Shown here: positions 1 through 7,689 of the stretch, in pieces
How the letters are laid out: each line of letters begins with the position of its first letter
Position numbering within the stretch: position 1 is the first letter of the stretch
From: CBDFKU01 sp965248975
GTDB taxonomy: Bacteria > Chloroflexota > Dehalococcoidia > Lucifugimonadales > JAGWBF01
DNA: 64,000 nucleotides
Direction: 5' to 3'
NCBI GenBank assembly: GCA_965248975.1
Contig: CBDFKU010000017.1
Coordinates: forward strand, 62,001 to 126,000
Notes under the pieces: model-generated
What the model saw: only the letters and a program-made list of their open reading frames with translations
What the model was told of the DNA's origin: nothing
The model's database searches: none
Made by a program: the position numbers and the translations under genes

Positions 1-1167
1 CAGCCGGAAGTCCATGTGGGGCTGCACGTTGGGGTCGGCGGAGGCGAGACGCAACTCGCCGGCTCCGTTGGCCAGCTGCAGCTGGCAGGTAAGGCGGACA
101 CCCCCGGTCATGCGAGGGTCGATATCCGCCAGGTAGGGGAAGCCGGTGGCGATGATCTGCATGTCGTTGCGGGAGTCGGAGCCCTCGATGGTGTAGCGGA
201 GCATGGTCTGGATCTTGGGCCCGAAGGGGTCCAGGGAGAGGGTCTTGCCGGGCTCGGCCCGCACCGCCACGATGGGATGGTCCCGCATGTTCTGACCTAC
301 CCCGGACAGGGCATGGACCACGGAGATGTCCAATTCGCGCAGGTGGTCCGCCGGCCCGACCCCGGACAGCATCAGCATCTGGGGTGAGGCGACGGCCCCG
401 CTGCTGAGCACGATCTCCTCCCCCTCGACCACGAACCGCTCGCCGCCGCTCTCAACCTCCACGCCGGTGGCTCGCTTGCCGTCGAACAGGATGCGCCGGA
501 CCAAGACGTTGCCCCTGACGGTGAGGTTCAGCCGGTGGCGGTTGGGGATGATGTAGGTCAAGCCGGTGCTCATGCGCGTGCCGTCGGGGTTGTTCATCGG
601 CACCGGGCCCACGCCGGTGGACTCGGGGTGGTTCATGTCGGGGTCCGCCCGGAAGCCGGCGTCGAGACATGCCCGGTCGAAGGCCGTCTGGACAGCCAGC
701 CACTCGTCACGCGGGTGACGGCGCACCGGCATGGGGCCGTCGGAGCCGTGGAAGTCGTCGCGGATGTCCAGGTCCGTCTCCATCTTCCTGAAGTAGGGCA
801 GGACCTTGAGGTAGGACCACTCGTCGTTGCCCATCGAGGCCCAGTCGTCGTAGTCCTCGGGGACGCCGCGCAGCAGGACCTGGCCGTTGATGGAGCTGGT
901 GCCGCCCACCACTCTGCCCCTAGGGATGGGCGTGGGCTCGGGCTGATGGGCGTTGGCGGTGGCCACGAAGGACCAGTTGTGGCGGGCGCCCATCTGCCAA
1001 GCGTAAGGGCTGTAGCCGTTCTTCAGCTCGTCGGGGGTCTGCTCCATGTCGTGGTAGTCTGGCCCGGCCTCCAGCAGCAACACCGAGCGCTCCGGGTCCT
1101 CCGAGAGCCGGCTGGCGAGGGTGCATCCCGCGGAGCCGGCCCCAATCACGATTATGTCGTACTTCAT
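1..1167 (-). CDS. GMC family FAD-dependent oxidoreductase (3' end cut by window edge)
   Basis: The minus-strand reading frame is open from an ATG at 1167 to the window edge, 389 codons. It begins MKYDIIVIGAGSAG, a Rossmann FAD-binding motif, followed by ASRLSEDP, LLLEAGPD and GRVVGGTSSING. These are hallmarks of glucose-methanol-choline oxidoreductases such as choline and alcohol dehydrogenases. A further GMC signature, GAVASPQMLMLSGVGP, lies near residue 255. The C-terminal substrate and active-site half, including the catalytic His, lies outside the window. A purine-rich ribosome site (aaaggggga) precedes the ATG. Family knowledge suggests FAD-dependent oxidation of an alcohol; the substrate cannot be told. 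IS630 copy 1 begins about 70 bp upstream of the start codon and may have separated the gene from its promoter. Confidence 0.9.
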   Translation of the reverse strand, partial: MKYDIIVIGAGSAGCTLASRLSEDPERSVLLLEAGPDYHDMEQTPDELKNGYSPYAWQMGARHNWSFVATANAHQPEPTPIPRGRVVGGTSSINGQVLLRGVPEDYDDWASMGNDEWSYLKVLPYFRKMETDLDIRDDFHGSDGPMPVRRHPRDEWLAVQTAFDRACLDAGFRADPDMNHPESTGVGPVPMNNPDGTRMSTGLTYIIPNRHRLNLTVRGNVLVRRILFDGKRATGVEVESGGERFVVEGEEIVLSSGAVASPQMLMLSGVGPADHLRELDISVVHALSGVGQNMRDHPIVAVRAEPGKTLSLDPFGPKIQTMLRYTIEGSDSRNDMQIIATGFPYLADIDPRMTGGVRLTCQLQLANGAGELRLASADPNVQPHMDFRL

Positions 1168-1235
1168 GACTTCCCCCTTTTAGACTCCCGGCAAAGGGGC
1201 TTTGCCCCTCTGCACTCCCCTTTCGGACTGGGGCA

Positions 1236-1898
1236 CTAGTACTCAGTCAACCTGTGATTTGAAGGATATAGCCGATGGAGTTTCGCCCTAGCATCTTGGG
1301 TGTTGAAGCGCCAATGGATAGAGGCTCGGGCGGCGTTTCGCTCCCCCTCCAGGGCCTGAATTTCTCGGCGGAGGGCAGCCTCATCGGGGACACGCCTCCT
1401 CAGGCAAGATCGGGCCAGGACGCTGAACTCGATCTCCGCCATGTTGAGCCAACTGCCGTGTTTGGGGGTGTGGTGGAACTCCAGCCGCTTTACGATACGC
1501 CGGGCCTCAGGGGCAGGAAAGGCCTCGTACAGGGAAGCCGGGCGATGAGTGTTCAGGTTATCCAGAACAACTCGCACCACCGGGGCCTCCGGGTAGGCCT
1601 CATCCACCAACCAACGCATCTGACGGGCGAAGTCCTGCTGGGTCCGCCGCTGGGTGATGGCCACGTGTCTCCAGCCCTGCAGCGGCTCGCAGGTCAGGAA
1701 CAGGTTCCGGGTGCCCTCCCTTCGGTACAAAGTAGTCCTGTCGCCGCGGCTGTCCCGGCTTCGCTGGGAGGGCGGCCGTGGCTCGCTCAACAGCTGAGTC
1801 GAGGTCTCGTCAAAGCAGACCACCGGCCGCCGGGGGTCATAGGGCTCGGCATACAGGTCCAGCACATCCTCCATGGCTGCCACAAAGTCGGCGCTCAC
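1236..1898 (-). CDS. IS630 transposase catalytic part (orfB), copy 1, with compensated double frameshift
   Basis: This 220-residue DDE domain contains VVCFDETS (first Asp), VVLDNLNTH (second Asp) and HTPKHGSWLNMAEIEFS (Glu), so the DDE triad is present. Compared with copy 3, a one-base insertion and a one-base deletion about 50 bp apart change residues around 45-60 into SQRSRDSRGDRTTL and then restore the frame. The stop codon TAG is formed by the flanking TA duplication plus the next host base. Whether this copy is active is unknown, because the altered stretch lies between catalytic motifs. Confidence 0.85.
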   Translation of the reverse strand: MSADFVAAMEDVLDLYAEPYDPRRPVVCFDETSTQLLSEPRPPSQRSRDSRGDRTTLYRREGTRNLFLTCEPLQGWRHVAITQRRTQQDFARQMRWLVDEAYPEAPVVRVVLDNLNTHRPASLYEAFPAPEARRIVKRLEFHHTPKHGSWLNMAEIEFSVLARSCLRRRVPDEAALRREIQALEGERNAARASIHWRFNTQDARAKLHRLYPSNHRLTEY

Positions 1899-2461
1899 CT
1901 TAGGAATACACCATTCCTTCTTCTGCCACGGCTTAAGAACGTTTTTTTGAGCCGCTTGCGGATGCCTTCATGGGACATGGAGGGCACCAACCCTAGCTCT
2001 ACCACTTTCCCGGCCAACAGCCGCAGGGTCCAGTGGTCGTGGCCATCCGGCGCGGCGCTGCAGGCCAGGGCGATGAGGTGGGCCTCTCCCTTGTCGTCCA
2101 GCTTCCTCCGTGGCCTGGGCCTGGGCCTTTCCAGCAAAGCCCCCTTCATGCCCTCTTCAGCGAAACGCCGCTTGATGCGGAACACTGTGCCTACGGAGAC
2201 GTCCAAGGCCTCAGACACCTTGGGAGCCTTCCAACCCTCATCGCTCTTTAGTAGAATCCTCGCCCGGGTCATCACACGAGCCCGGCTCTTCCCACTTCGA
2301 ATCAATTGCTGGAGTTGTTCCCGGTCTTCCTGGTCCAAGCGCACCCTATACTTTTCCCGTCGTCCCATCACTGCCACCCCTTGGGTAGATTCTGTCTTCC
2401 CAAAGGGTAGCAACTTTGAGTGATTTCTTAAATAATTACCAACACCGAGTTGACTGAGTAC
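1239..2461 (-). mobile_element. IS630-family insertion sequence, copy 1
   Basis: The element is 1223 bp and bounded by inverted repeats (GTACTCAGTCAAC at the left, GTTGACTGAGTAC at the right). It is flanked by TA on both sides (1237-1238 and 2462-2463), the TA duplication typical of IS630/Tc1-mariner. The pre-insertion target reads CTAG. It carries overlapping orfA and orfB on the minus strand. Two nearly identical copies lie at 48774-49997 and 60738-61960. Relative to copy 3 this copy has a one-base gain near 1737 and a one-base loss near 1789, so its length is unchanged but a short stretch of orfB is read in another frame. Confidence 0.93.
1895..2368 (-). CDS. IS630 transposase N-terminal part (orfA), copy 1
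   Basis: This 157-residue product begins MGRREKYRVRLDQEDREQL and contains helix-turn-helix segments, including APKVSEALDVSVGTVFRIKRRF. This is the DNA-binding half of an IS630-type transposase. The ATG at 2368 follows a purine-rich site (aaggggtggcag). Near its 3' end seven consecutive A residues (minus strand) allow a -1 shift into the orfB frame. The shift would yield LKKNVLKPWQKKEWCIPKV, the sequence usually continuous in IS630 transposases. Without a shift the frame stops at 1895-1897, overlapping the GTG start of orfB. It differs from copies 2 and 3 by one residue (PDGHD instead of PEGHD). Confidence 0.88.
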   Translation of the reverse strand: MGRREKYRVRLDQEDREQLQQLIRSGKSRARVMTRARILLKSDEGWKAPKVSEALDVSVGTVFRIKRRFAEEGMKGALLERPRPRPRRKLDDKGEAHLIALACSAAPDGHDHWTLRLLAGKVVELGLVPSMSHEGIRKRLKKTFLSRGRRRNGVFLR

Positions 2462-2488
2462 TAGGGCGACTGCGAGATCGGATGGGCC

Positions 2489-2653
2489 TCACACCCCCAC
2501 CTCGCCGGCCGGGCGGTCCAGCAGACCCCAGGCGAACTGCACGAAGCAGTATACGGCGGCGAAGTTGCTCACCAGGCCCAGGGAGACCCGCACCGCCCCG
2601 GCGCTCTTGCCGTCGCTGCGCTCCAGCACTGCTTTAAGGTCGGGTGCTCTTCC
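2489..2653 (-). pseudogene. C-terminal remnant of a class V aminotransferase-like protein
   Basis: A short minus-strand frame reads LKAVLERSDGKSAGAVRVSL and then GLVSNFAAVYCFVQFAWGLL, ending in a stop at 2489. The VRVSLGLVSNF stretch resembles the C-terminal end of cysteine-desulfurase-like or molybdenum-cofactor-sulfurase-like PLP enzymes. No start codon or upstream domain is present, because a stop lies immediately upstream in frame. The IS630 insertion ends 25 bp from it. This is probably the tail of a gene destroyed by rearrangement. The family call rests on a short match by eye. Confidence 0.45.
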
Positions 2654-2752
2654 TTAGCACATTATCCCACAACCGATGGGAGGATTGACACGACGACGGC
2701 CTGCGGGTACGTTGGTGGTGGCTTCCCGAGTGACGCGATAAGGAGGTAGGCC

Positions 2753-3470
2753 GTGGACGGTCCCTTTCTGCACCTGATCAACTACGACGCCGACCCGGAG
2801 CACGAGCACGCCTTCGACGTGTGGTACAACACCCACATCCTCAACGTCCTGAAATGCCCGGCTTATCAGTGGAGCTCGCGCTACGTCTCACTGGAAGGCA
2901 ACTTCGAGGGGCCCTACATCAGGAACCTCACCATGTATATGATCGAGGACATGGCGGCCTTCGAGGTGGTGCTGGCGAAGGACGAGCGATCCCGTCATCC
3001 AGCGCTAAAAAAAAGACGAGGAAGACTTCAAGGCCCTCCAGGGGGTACGCTACGTTCATTCCAGCGTCTACGAGCAGGTCGGCGGAAGCCACCTGGGCAA
3101 ACCGCTGCTGATGGCCAACCGTCCACTGCTGCTAGCCCTGAGCGACGCAAGTCCTGGTAAGGAAGCGGAGTGGGACCGCTGGTCCGAGGAGGTTGAGCTA
3201 CCGGCTCTGATGCGCGATCCGTGGGTCGTGGCCGCGGGCCGCTTCCGGGCCGTCGAGGGGATCATCCCACCCTGGCTGACCCAGGGTCCCAGGACTCTGA
3301 CCCTGTGCGAGCTCGCCGGGGAGGAGGCCGCCCGTGCCATGTTCGATCCGGGAAAGATGAGTCCGGCCGTCGGGGGCCTGGTAGCACCGGAGCAGGGGGC
3401 GGCTCGCAGAAATAGGTATTTCTACAAACCCATCTCCCAGCACTGGTCGTTCAAGAAAGATTCGCGCTAA
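2753..3470 (+). pseudogene. Unknown two-domain protein, frame broken at an A8 run
   Basis: GTG at 2753 follows a strong ribosome site (aaggaggt). The first frame encodes MDGPFLHLINYDADPEHEH and continues to LAKDERSRHPALKK, where eight A residues (3007-3014) occur. Removing one A continues as DEEDFKALQGVRYVHSSVYE and runs to the stop at 3470 through LLLALSDASPGKEAEWDRW and QHWSFKKDSR. The joined product is about 238 residues. Both halves share a short pattern (L-I/L-N/S-D followed by E/W and a helix), suggesting two tandem ferredoxin-like (dimeric alpha-beta barrel) units; this is inference. No family was recognised. The extra A may be a real mutation, a sequencing error or a slippage site. 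Confidence 0.6.
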
Positions 3471-3566
3471 GGGATGGTAGCCGAGGCACGATACCGGGTG
3501 GCATAGTACCATGGGATTCTGTAGTGTTGCCATGATCCAGAGTAGCAGCGGTCCCGAGGAAGGTGT

Positions 3567-4238
3567 CTAACTGTAGACCTTCCAGTCGGTCGGGATGGGG
3601 TTGGAGATCCACCCCTTGCTGAGGGCGATGGTCACCGCGTGCGTCCTGTCGTTGACATCCAGCTTCCGAAGGATCGAGGTCACGTGGTTCTTTACCGTCT
3701 GATCGGTGATCTCCAGGTCCTGCGCTATCTCTTTGTTGCTCAAGCCCGCCGCGGCCAGCTCTAGGACCTCGACCTCGCGGCCGGATAGTGCCCTCCCGGT
3801 CTGCCCGGGCCTCTGGAGCCCGTACAGGAGGTTGGTGATGACGCTGGTGTCCACAGGAGTGCCGCCTTGGACGACCTGATGGATGGCGTTTACTATCTCT
3901 TCCCGGTTGCCCTTCTTGAGGAGGAACCCATCGGCTCCTGCCTCGATGGCGGCCCCAAGAAACTCTTCCCCGTACGAGGTCAGCATGATCACCTTCAGGT
4001 GGGGATAGGAGATCTTAATCCTTCTAAGGGTCTCAATGCCGTCGATGCCCCCGAGCCGGGCGTCCAGGAGGATTACATCGGTAGCGACACCCTGTAGCAA
4101 AGACAGGGCATCCTCACCGCTGGATGCGTCCCCCACGACGCAGAACTGCTCCTCCTGCTCCAGCATCCGCCGCAGGCCTTCGCACACTACGTAGTGGTCG
4201 TCTACCAGAAAAATGCGGATCTCTTTCTCTAGCATCAT
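3567..4238 (-). CDS. NarL/LuxR-type response regulator
   Basis: The product has 223 residues. The receiver domain (about 5-125) has acidic pair D13-D14, phosphoacceptor D59 in ILLDARLGG, T/S in VIMLTSY and K in FLLKK. The C-terminal LuxR helix-turn-helix (about 150-215) contains LSGREVEVLELAAAGLSNKE and VKNHVTSILRKLDV. The ATG at 4238 is chosen because the frame begins MMLEKEIRIFLVDDH there and the preceding kinase ends at 4240. It is the direct output of the adjacent histidine kinase. The promoter element upstream of the kinase is also found before the two FtsZ genes, so this regulator is the natural candidate to bind it (inference). Confidence 0.93.
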   Translation of the reverse strand: MMLEKEIRIFLVDDHYVVCEGLRRMLEQEEQFCVVGDASSGEDALSLLQGVATDVILLDARLGGIDGIETLRRIKISYPHLKVIMLTSYGEEFLGAAIEAGADGFLLKKGNREEIVNAIHQVVQGGTPVDTSVITNLLYGLQRPGQTGRALSGREVEVLELAAAGLSNKEIAQDLEITDQTVKNHVTSILRKLDVNDRTHAVTIALSKGWISNPIPTDWKVYS

Positions 4239-4239
4239 G

Positions 4240-5739
4240 TCACCTCGGCTCCAAGGTGAACTCTTTGTGGGATCCCCCGGTGTATCCCAGCTCCCCTTCG
4301 GCCGGACCGGGAGCATCCGAGCAGGGGATGAGGAGGGTTATCTGGGTGCCTATCTCTGGAGTGGACTGAATCCCCAGGGTGCCGCCGAGCATATACGCTC
4401 GCTCCTCCATCCCCGCCAGTCCGAGCTGACCGTTGGCGACCAGGCGGCTATCGTCGACCTCGAAACCAATCCCGTTGTCGATGACGGTCGCCCAGAGGGA
4501 TTTGTTGTTGTACAGGCCGATATCCAGATTTACCTCGGTAGCCCTCGAGTGTTTCCGGGCGTTGGAGAGGGCCTCCTGGACTACCCGGTAGGTCGCCAAC
4601 TCGGCGAGGGGAGCGAGACGGGGCACCTCTCCGTGTTCGCGGAATTGGGTGAGGATGCCGGTGTCCCGTTCGAAGGCGTCGGCGTATCTGGCGAGGGCTT
4701 TCACCAGGCCGACTCTCTCCAGCTCAGGTGGGTACAGAGCCGCGGCGGTATGGCGCAACTCCTCCAGGCTCCGCCCCAGTGAGCTCTGGATATCCTCCAG
4801 TTCCTTACCGGCCCGGGCCGCCTCGCCCCGGTGGAAAAATCCGATACAGGTCTCAACGTGGTACAGGGCACTGGTGAGCCACTGGACAGGGGAGTCGTGG
4901 AGCTCCATGGCCAGCCTCTTGCGCTCATCCTCTCGGGCCGAAACCGATCTGTCCAGCAGCAGCTCTAGGCGACTCTGCTGAGAGGCCACGTTGGCGAAGA
5001 GGCCGGCGTTGGACACCCACATGGCCGTATGGCTGGCCGCCATCTGAAGCAGCTCCAGGTCTTCGCGGGAATAAGGCTCACTGCTGCGCTTGTGGGAGAG
5101 GGTGAGAACGCCCGCCAGGTCTTCCCTGTGCTTCAGCGGAATCAGTATGTCGATACGGGAGCTTTGAAGGTCTGCTAGCTCCTGGTGGGACATTGGTAGG
5201 AAGCCGGAGTCGCTCTCCAGGTCCTCACGCCTGAGGGATTCGTTGTGGAACCGCATCCAGGTCACGATCGGGCTGGTGGCTTCCAACTGAAGAGGGTCCG
5301 ACGACTTGGAGGCCCTGTCCGACACTGAGGTGAACCTGAGCCCGTTGCCTTGGGGGACCAGCAGACGAACATCTTCCGCGCCGGTGGCCAGGATAATGGA
5401 CTGCTCGACGGTGAGCCCCAACATCTTCAGGTCAGTGATGTCCTTGGCGTACCGGGCGAAGTTTTTGACAGCACGAAGGTAATCGTAGCGGGTCCGCAGA
5501 AGCCAAGAGTCTACGAGCTTCTGGGTACCGTCTCTAACCGGCTTGGCCAGGGCCACTACTGCGATCACCGCAACCAGTGTCGCGGGCCAAGAGAAACTGA
5601 AGGGGCCCTTGAGAAGGACGGCGTTGAGGGAGACGAAAAGCGAAAGATAGACGCCCATCAAGGCAACTATCGTCCCTCCCCACACCAAGCCCTTCGCCAT
5701 GGCCACTCTGACATCGAGGAGGCGAGGTCTTACGATCAT
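4240..5739 (-). CDS. Membrane sensor histidine kinase (GAF, HisKA_3, HATPase)
   Basis: The product has about 499 residues. Two N-terminal membrane segments (GTIVALMGVYLSLFVSL and PATLVAVIAVVALA) are followed by a linker (LLRTRYDYLRAVKNFARY). A GAF-like sensor comes next (about 100-260). A NarX/DegS-type dimerisation domain has the phospho-His in AMELHDSPVQWL, and the HATPase has N-box QEALSNARKHS and G-boxes DNGIGFEV and GLAGMEERA. ATG 5739 is preferred over 5772 because GGAGG lies just upstream. It ends immediately before the response regulator, so the two form one transcript. An activator-like double box and promoter lie about 200 bp upstream on the minus strand. Confidence 0.92.
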   Translation of the reverse strand: MIVRPRLLDVRVAMAKGLVWGGTIVALMGVYLSLFVSLNAVLLKGPFSFSWPATLVAVIAVVALAKPVRDGTQKLVDSWLLRTRYDYLRAVKNFARYAKDITDLKMLGLTVEQSIILATGAEDVRLLVPQGNGLRFTSVSDRASKSSDPLQLEATSPIVTWMRFHNESLRREDLESDSGFLPMSHQELADLQSSRIDILIPLKHREDLAGVLTLSHKRSSEPYSREDLELLQMAASHTAMWVSNAGLFANVASQQSRLELLLDRSVSAREDERKRLAMELHDSPVQWLTSALYHVETCIGFFHRGEAARAGKELEDIQSSLGRSLEELRHTAAALYPPELERVGLVKALARYADAFERDTGILTQFREHGEVPRLAPLAELATYRVVQEALSNARKHSRATEVNLDIGLYNNKSLWATVIDNGIGFEVDDSRLVANGQLGLAGMEERAYMLGGTLGIQSTPEIGTQITLLIPCSDAPGPAEGELGYTGGSHKEFTLEPR

Positions 5740-5934
5740 CGGGTCCTCCAGGTGTCTCGTCCAGATCAGCACAATGCGGTCTGGATGATATCACGAGTCA
5801 GCAGATTTTTCAAGTCTGATATCGACGTAAACGTTCACGCCCTAACGTGCTTGGCGTCGATAACAGTAAAAATCTAAGACATTTCTTATATTTTTCAAAA
5901 AGTGCCGTCGGGTTGCCCATGCTTTGACACCCAC

Positions 5935-6000
5935 ATTTTGGAGAGGTGCCCTCAGGACCTGCATCCAGCAAAAGTCCTAATTCGATATGGGCCAAAAGTA
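5935..6000 (-). promoter_or_regulatory. Double-box promoter of the two-component operon
   Basis: On the minus strand TACTTTT (6000-5994) and GACTTTT (5976-5970) are direct boxes with starts 24 bp apart. Five bases further is a -35-like ATGCAG (5964-5959), then 18 bases and CAAAAT (5940-5935). The same boxes with the same 24 bp and 5 bp spacings occur before both ftsZ genes. The second box abutting the -35 is the position of a class II activator. The regulator is unproven. Confidence 0.65.
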
Positions 6001-6004
6001 CTAT

Positions 6005-6360
6005 TCCCGGGGCTCTGCCGTAGCTGGCGAAGAGTGTCGGAAAACCCTCGTGGCCTGGTACATCCGGCCCAATCGGGTAACGGATTCTACCGGCCGCCCG
6101 GCCCGTGCTCCCGGATCTTGCGCGAGTATACCATCAGCGAAACCGCATTCTTCCTGTATGGTCATCCGGACCGATCCCCGCAGCCATTCCTTAAATCGAA
6201 ATGCCGAGAAGATGCCGGAGACGCCCAGACGATGGCGGTCACCGATATATCACATCTAAATCACATGGCGAAGAACTCCCCTCGAAGAGTGTGCTTGTAG
6301 ACGTTCCAGAGAGCAATCGGGAGCCGTTAGACCGACCTCGTCGCTCACGACTCTGGCCGT
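6005..6360. other. Intergenic stretch without recognised gene
   Basis: This is the central part of the divergent region between the kinase operon and the first ftsZ-like gene. No coding frame with a ribosome site, RNA gene or repeat was recognised between the two double-box elements. Codon patterns of the short open frames here look random. Confidence 0.5.
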
Positions 6361-6362
6361 GG

Positions 6363-6427
6363 TACTTTTGGACTAATCAATATTGGGACTTTAGCATGAT
6401 GTCAGCGGTTGGTTGCGCCTCTATAAT
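6363..6427 (+). promoter_or_regulatory. Double-box promoter of the degenerate ftsZ-like gene
   Basis: TACTTTT (6363-6369) and GACTTTA (6387-6393) start 24 bp apart. The -35-like ATGTCA follows after 5 bp (6399-6404), with a 17 bp spacer and a perfect TATAAT (6422-6427). The intervening bases also resemble the other two elements (around the second box: attggGACTTT here, attagGACTTT in the others). The transcript would start near 6435, about 80 bp before the start codon. Confidence 0.7.
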
Positions 6428-6516
6428 TTTGCCTGATCACCAGAGTTGGTCGCGGCGTCCTGATTCCCACCATTATTGTTCATTTCGTCAGGGAATCGGC
6501 ACCAGGGAGCGGGGCG

Positions 6517-7539
6517 ATGGCTGAGGCGAAAGAAGTCCGTGACGATATGAACGTAGCCAATGGAGATCGGAGCTGGCATATTGGCCAGCCCCCCTTGCTG
6601 GTTCCTTGCCGCCGGGCGTTGACCAAAATCAAGGTGGTCGGCGTCGGTGACGGAGGGTGTACCTGTGTCGCGCTCACGTCCGAGTACGATTTGCCCGGGG
6701 TCCAGTACGCCCTGGTCAACACTCGCGTCGATCTCCAGCGTGGGTTCGTCAATGTTCCGGAGGTTGTCCAGATCGGGCAACGAGTAGCCAGCGGTTTCGG
6801 AGCCGCCCGCTACTCCCGAGTGACCGAGCTGACCATCGAGGACTCGGACGCCCAGCTCAGGAGCGTGCTGGAGGACGCCGAGCTGGTGCTGGTTACCACC
6901 GGTCTGGGCGGAGCAACCGGGACCAGGGCGGCGCCATACGTGGCAGCCCTCGCCAGAGAGATGGGGGCCTTTGTCCTGGGGGTTGTCACCACTCCCTTCA
7001 GCTTCGAAGGCAGTCGCAGGATCGGGGAAGCCGTGGCCGGCCTGGCCCAACTGCGATCCTGTGTGGACAATGTCATCGTGATTCACAGCGATCGCCTGCT
7101 TCGCTTCATCAATCGCGACGCCGAAATAGCGGACGCCTTCGACAAGGCCAACGAAGTTGTGAGTCAAGGATTGCTGAGTATATCCGGGTTGCTTAACGAG
7201 CCCGGAGAGCTGGGCGCGGACTTCGAGGATGTCCGCACCGTTCTGGGATATCCCGGAGGTATGCTTATGGCGGTCGGGCGCGGTAGGGGACAGTCGGGAC
7301 TCGTGGAGGCGGCCCAGGAGGCTATAGCTTATCCACTGCTGAACCTGTCGATGGCGGGGGCCCGGGGGATTATCCTCTTTATTAAAGGCGGCCAGGACCT
7401 GACTCCCGCCGCAGTTGACGCGGCCAGCGCCTTCATAAGCAAGGCTTGTAAACATAACCCTCGCACCCTGTTTGGCATGTCTATCGACCGTGGCCTGGGC
7501 GATAGGGTACAGCTCACGTTGATCGCCACCGGATTGTAA
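6517..7539 (+). CDS. FtsZ-family protein with degenerate nucleotide site
   Basis: The product has 340 residues and is FtsZ-like from KIKVVGVG (about 38) to LIATGL at its very end. It departs from the consensus at nucleotide-contacting loops. T1 is GDGGCT instead of GGGGCN (44-49). The T3 region FGAARYSRVTELTIE lacks the usual glycine/acidic pattern. The tubulin signature is GGATGTR (131-137) instead of GGGTGTG. The T7 loop is GADFED (233-238), keeping both Asp but losing the Asn. There is no C-terminal linker or tail peptide for FtsA/SepF-type partners. ATG 6517 follows gggagcgggg. It lies upstream of, and shares a promoter motif with, the canonical paralogue, so it may co-polymerise with or regulate it (inference). 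Confidence 0.88.
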   Translation: MAEAKEVRDDMNVANGDRSWHIGQPPLLVPCRRALTKIKVVGVGDGGCTCVALTSEYDLPGVQYALVNTRVDLQRGFVNVPEVVQIGQRVASGFGAARYSRVTELTIEDSDAQLRSVLEDAELVLVTTGLGGATGTRAAPYVAALAREMGAFVLGVVTTPFSFEGSRRIGEAVAGLAQLRSCVDNVIVIHSDRLLRFINRDAEIADAFDKANEVVSQGLLSISGLLNEPGELGADFEDVRTVLGYPGGMLMAVGRGRGQSGLVEAAQEAIAYPLLNLSMAGARGIILFIKGGQDLTPAAVDAASAFISKACKHNPRTLFGMSIDRGLGDRVQLTLIATGL

Positions 7540-7559
7540 GCCGATTTCGAAGGTCATAG

Positions 7560-7625
7560 TACTTTTGGTCTATCAGAAATTAGGACTTTTGCAGGATGTC
7601 AGGCACGATGCAGCGTCCCTAGAAT
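7560..7625 (+). promoter_or_regulatory. Double-box promoter of the canonical ftsZ gene
   Basis: TACTTTT (7560-7566) and GACTTTT (7584-7590) start 24 bp apart. The -35-like ATGTCA (7596-7601) follows after 5 bp, then 18 bp and TAGAAT (7620-7625). The geometry is identical to the element before the degenerate paralogue and the inverted one before the kinase. The first box lies about 20 bp beyond the upstream gene's stop, so this ftsZ gene can be transcribed independently. Confidence 0.7.
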
Positions 7626-7689
7626 GTTGGCACGGTTCCACAGAGCAGAGCGCTAAGGGTGGCGGGTACTCACCGAAAGGAGTAAGCCA

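Noticed and set aside
1275..2423. A 382-codon frame antisense to the IS630 transposase, repeated in all copies.
   Set aside because: It is the shadow of orfA/orfB in GC-rich DNA; it has no ribosome site and low-complexity composition.
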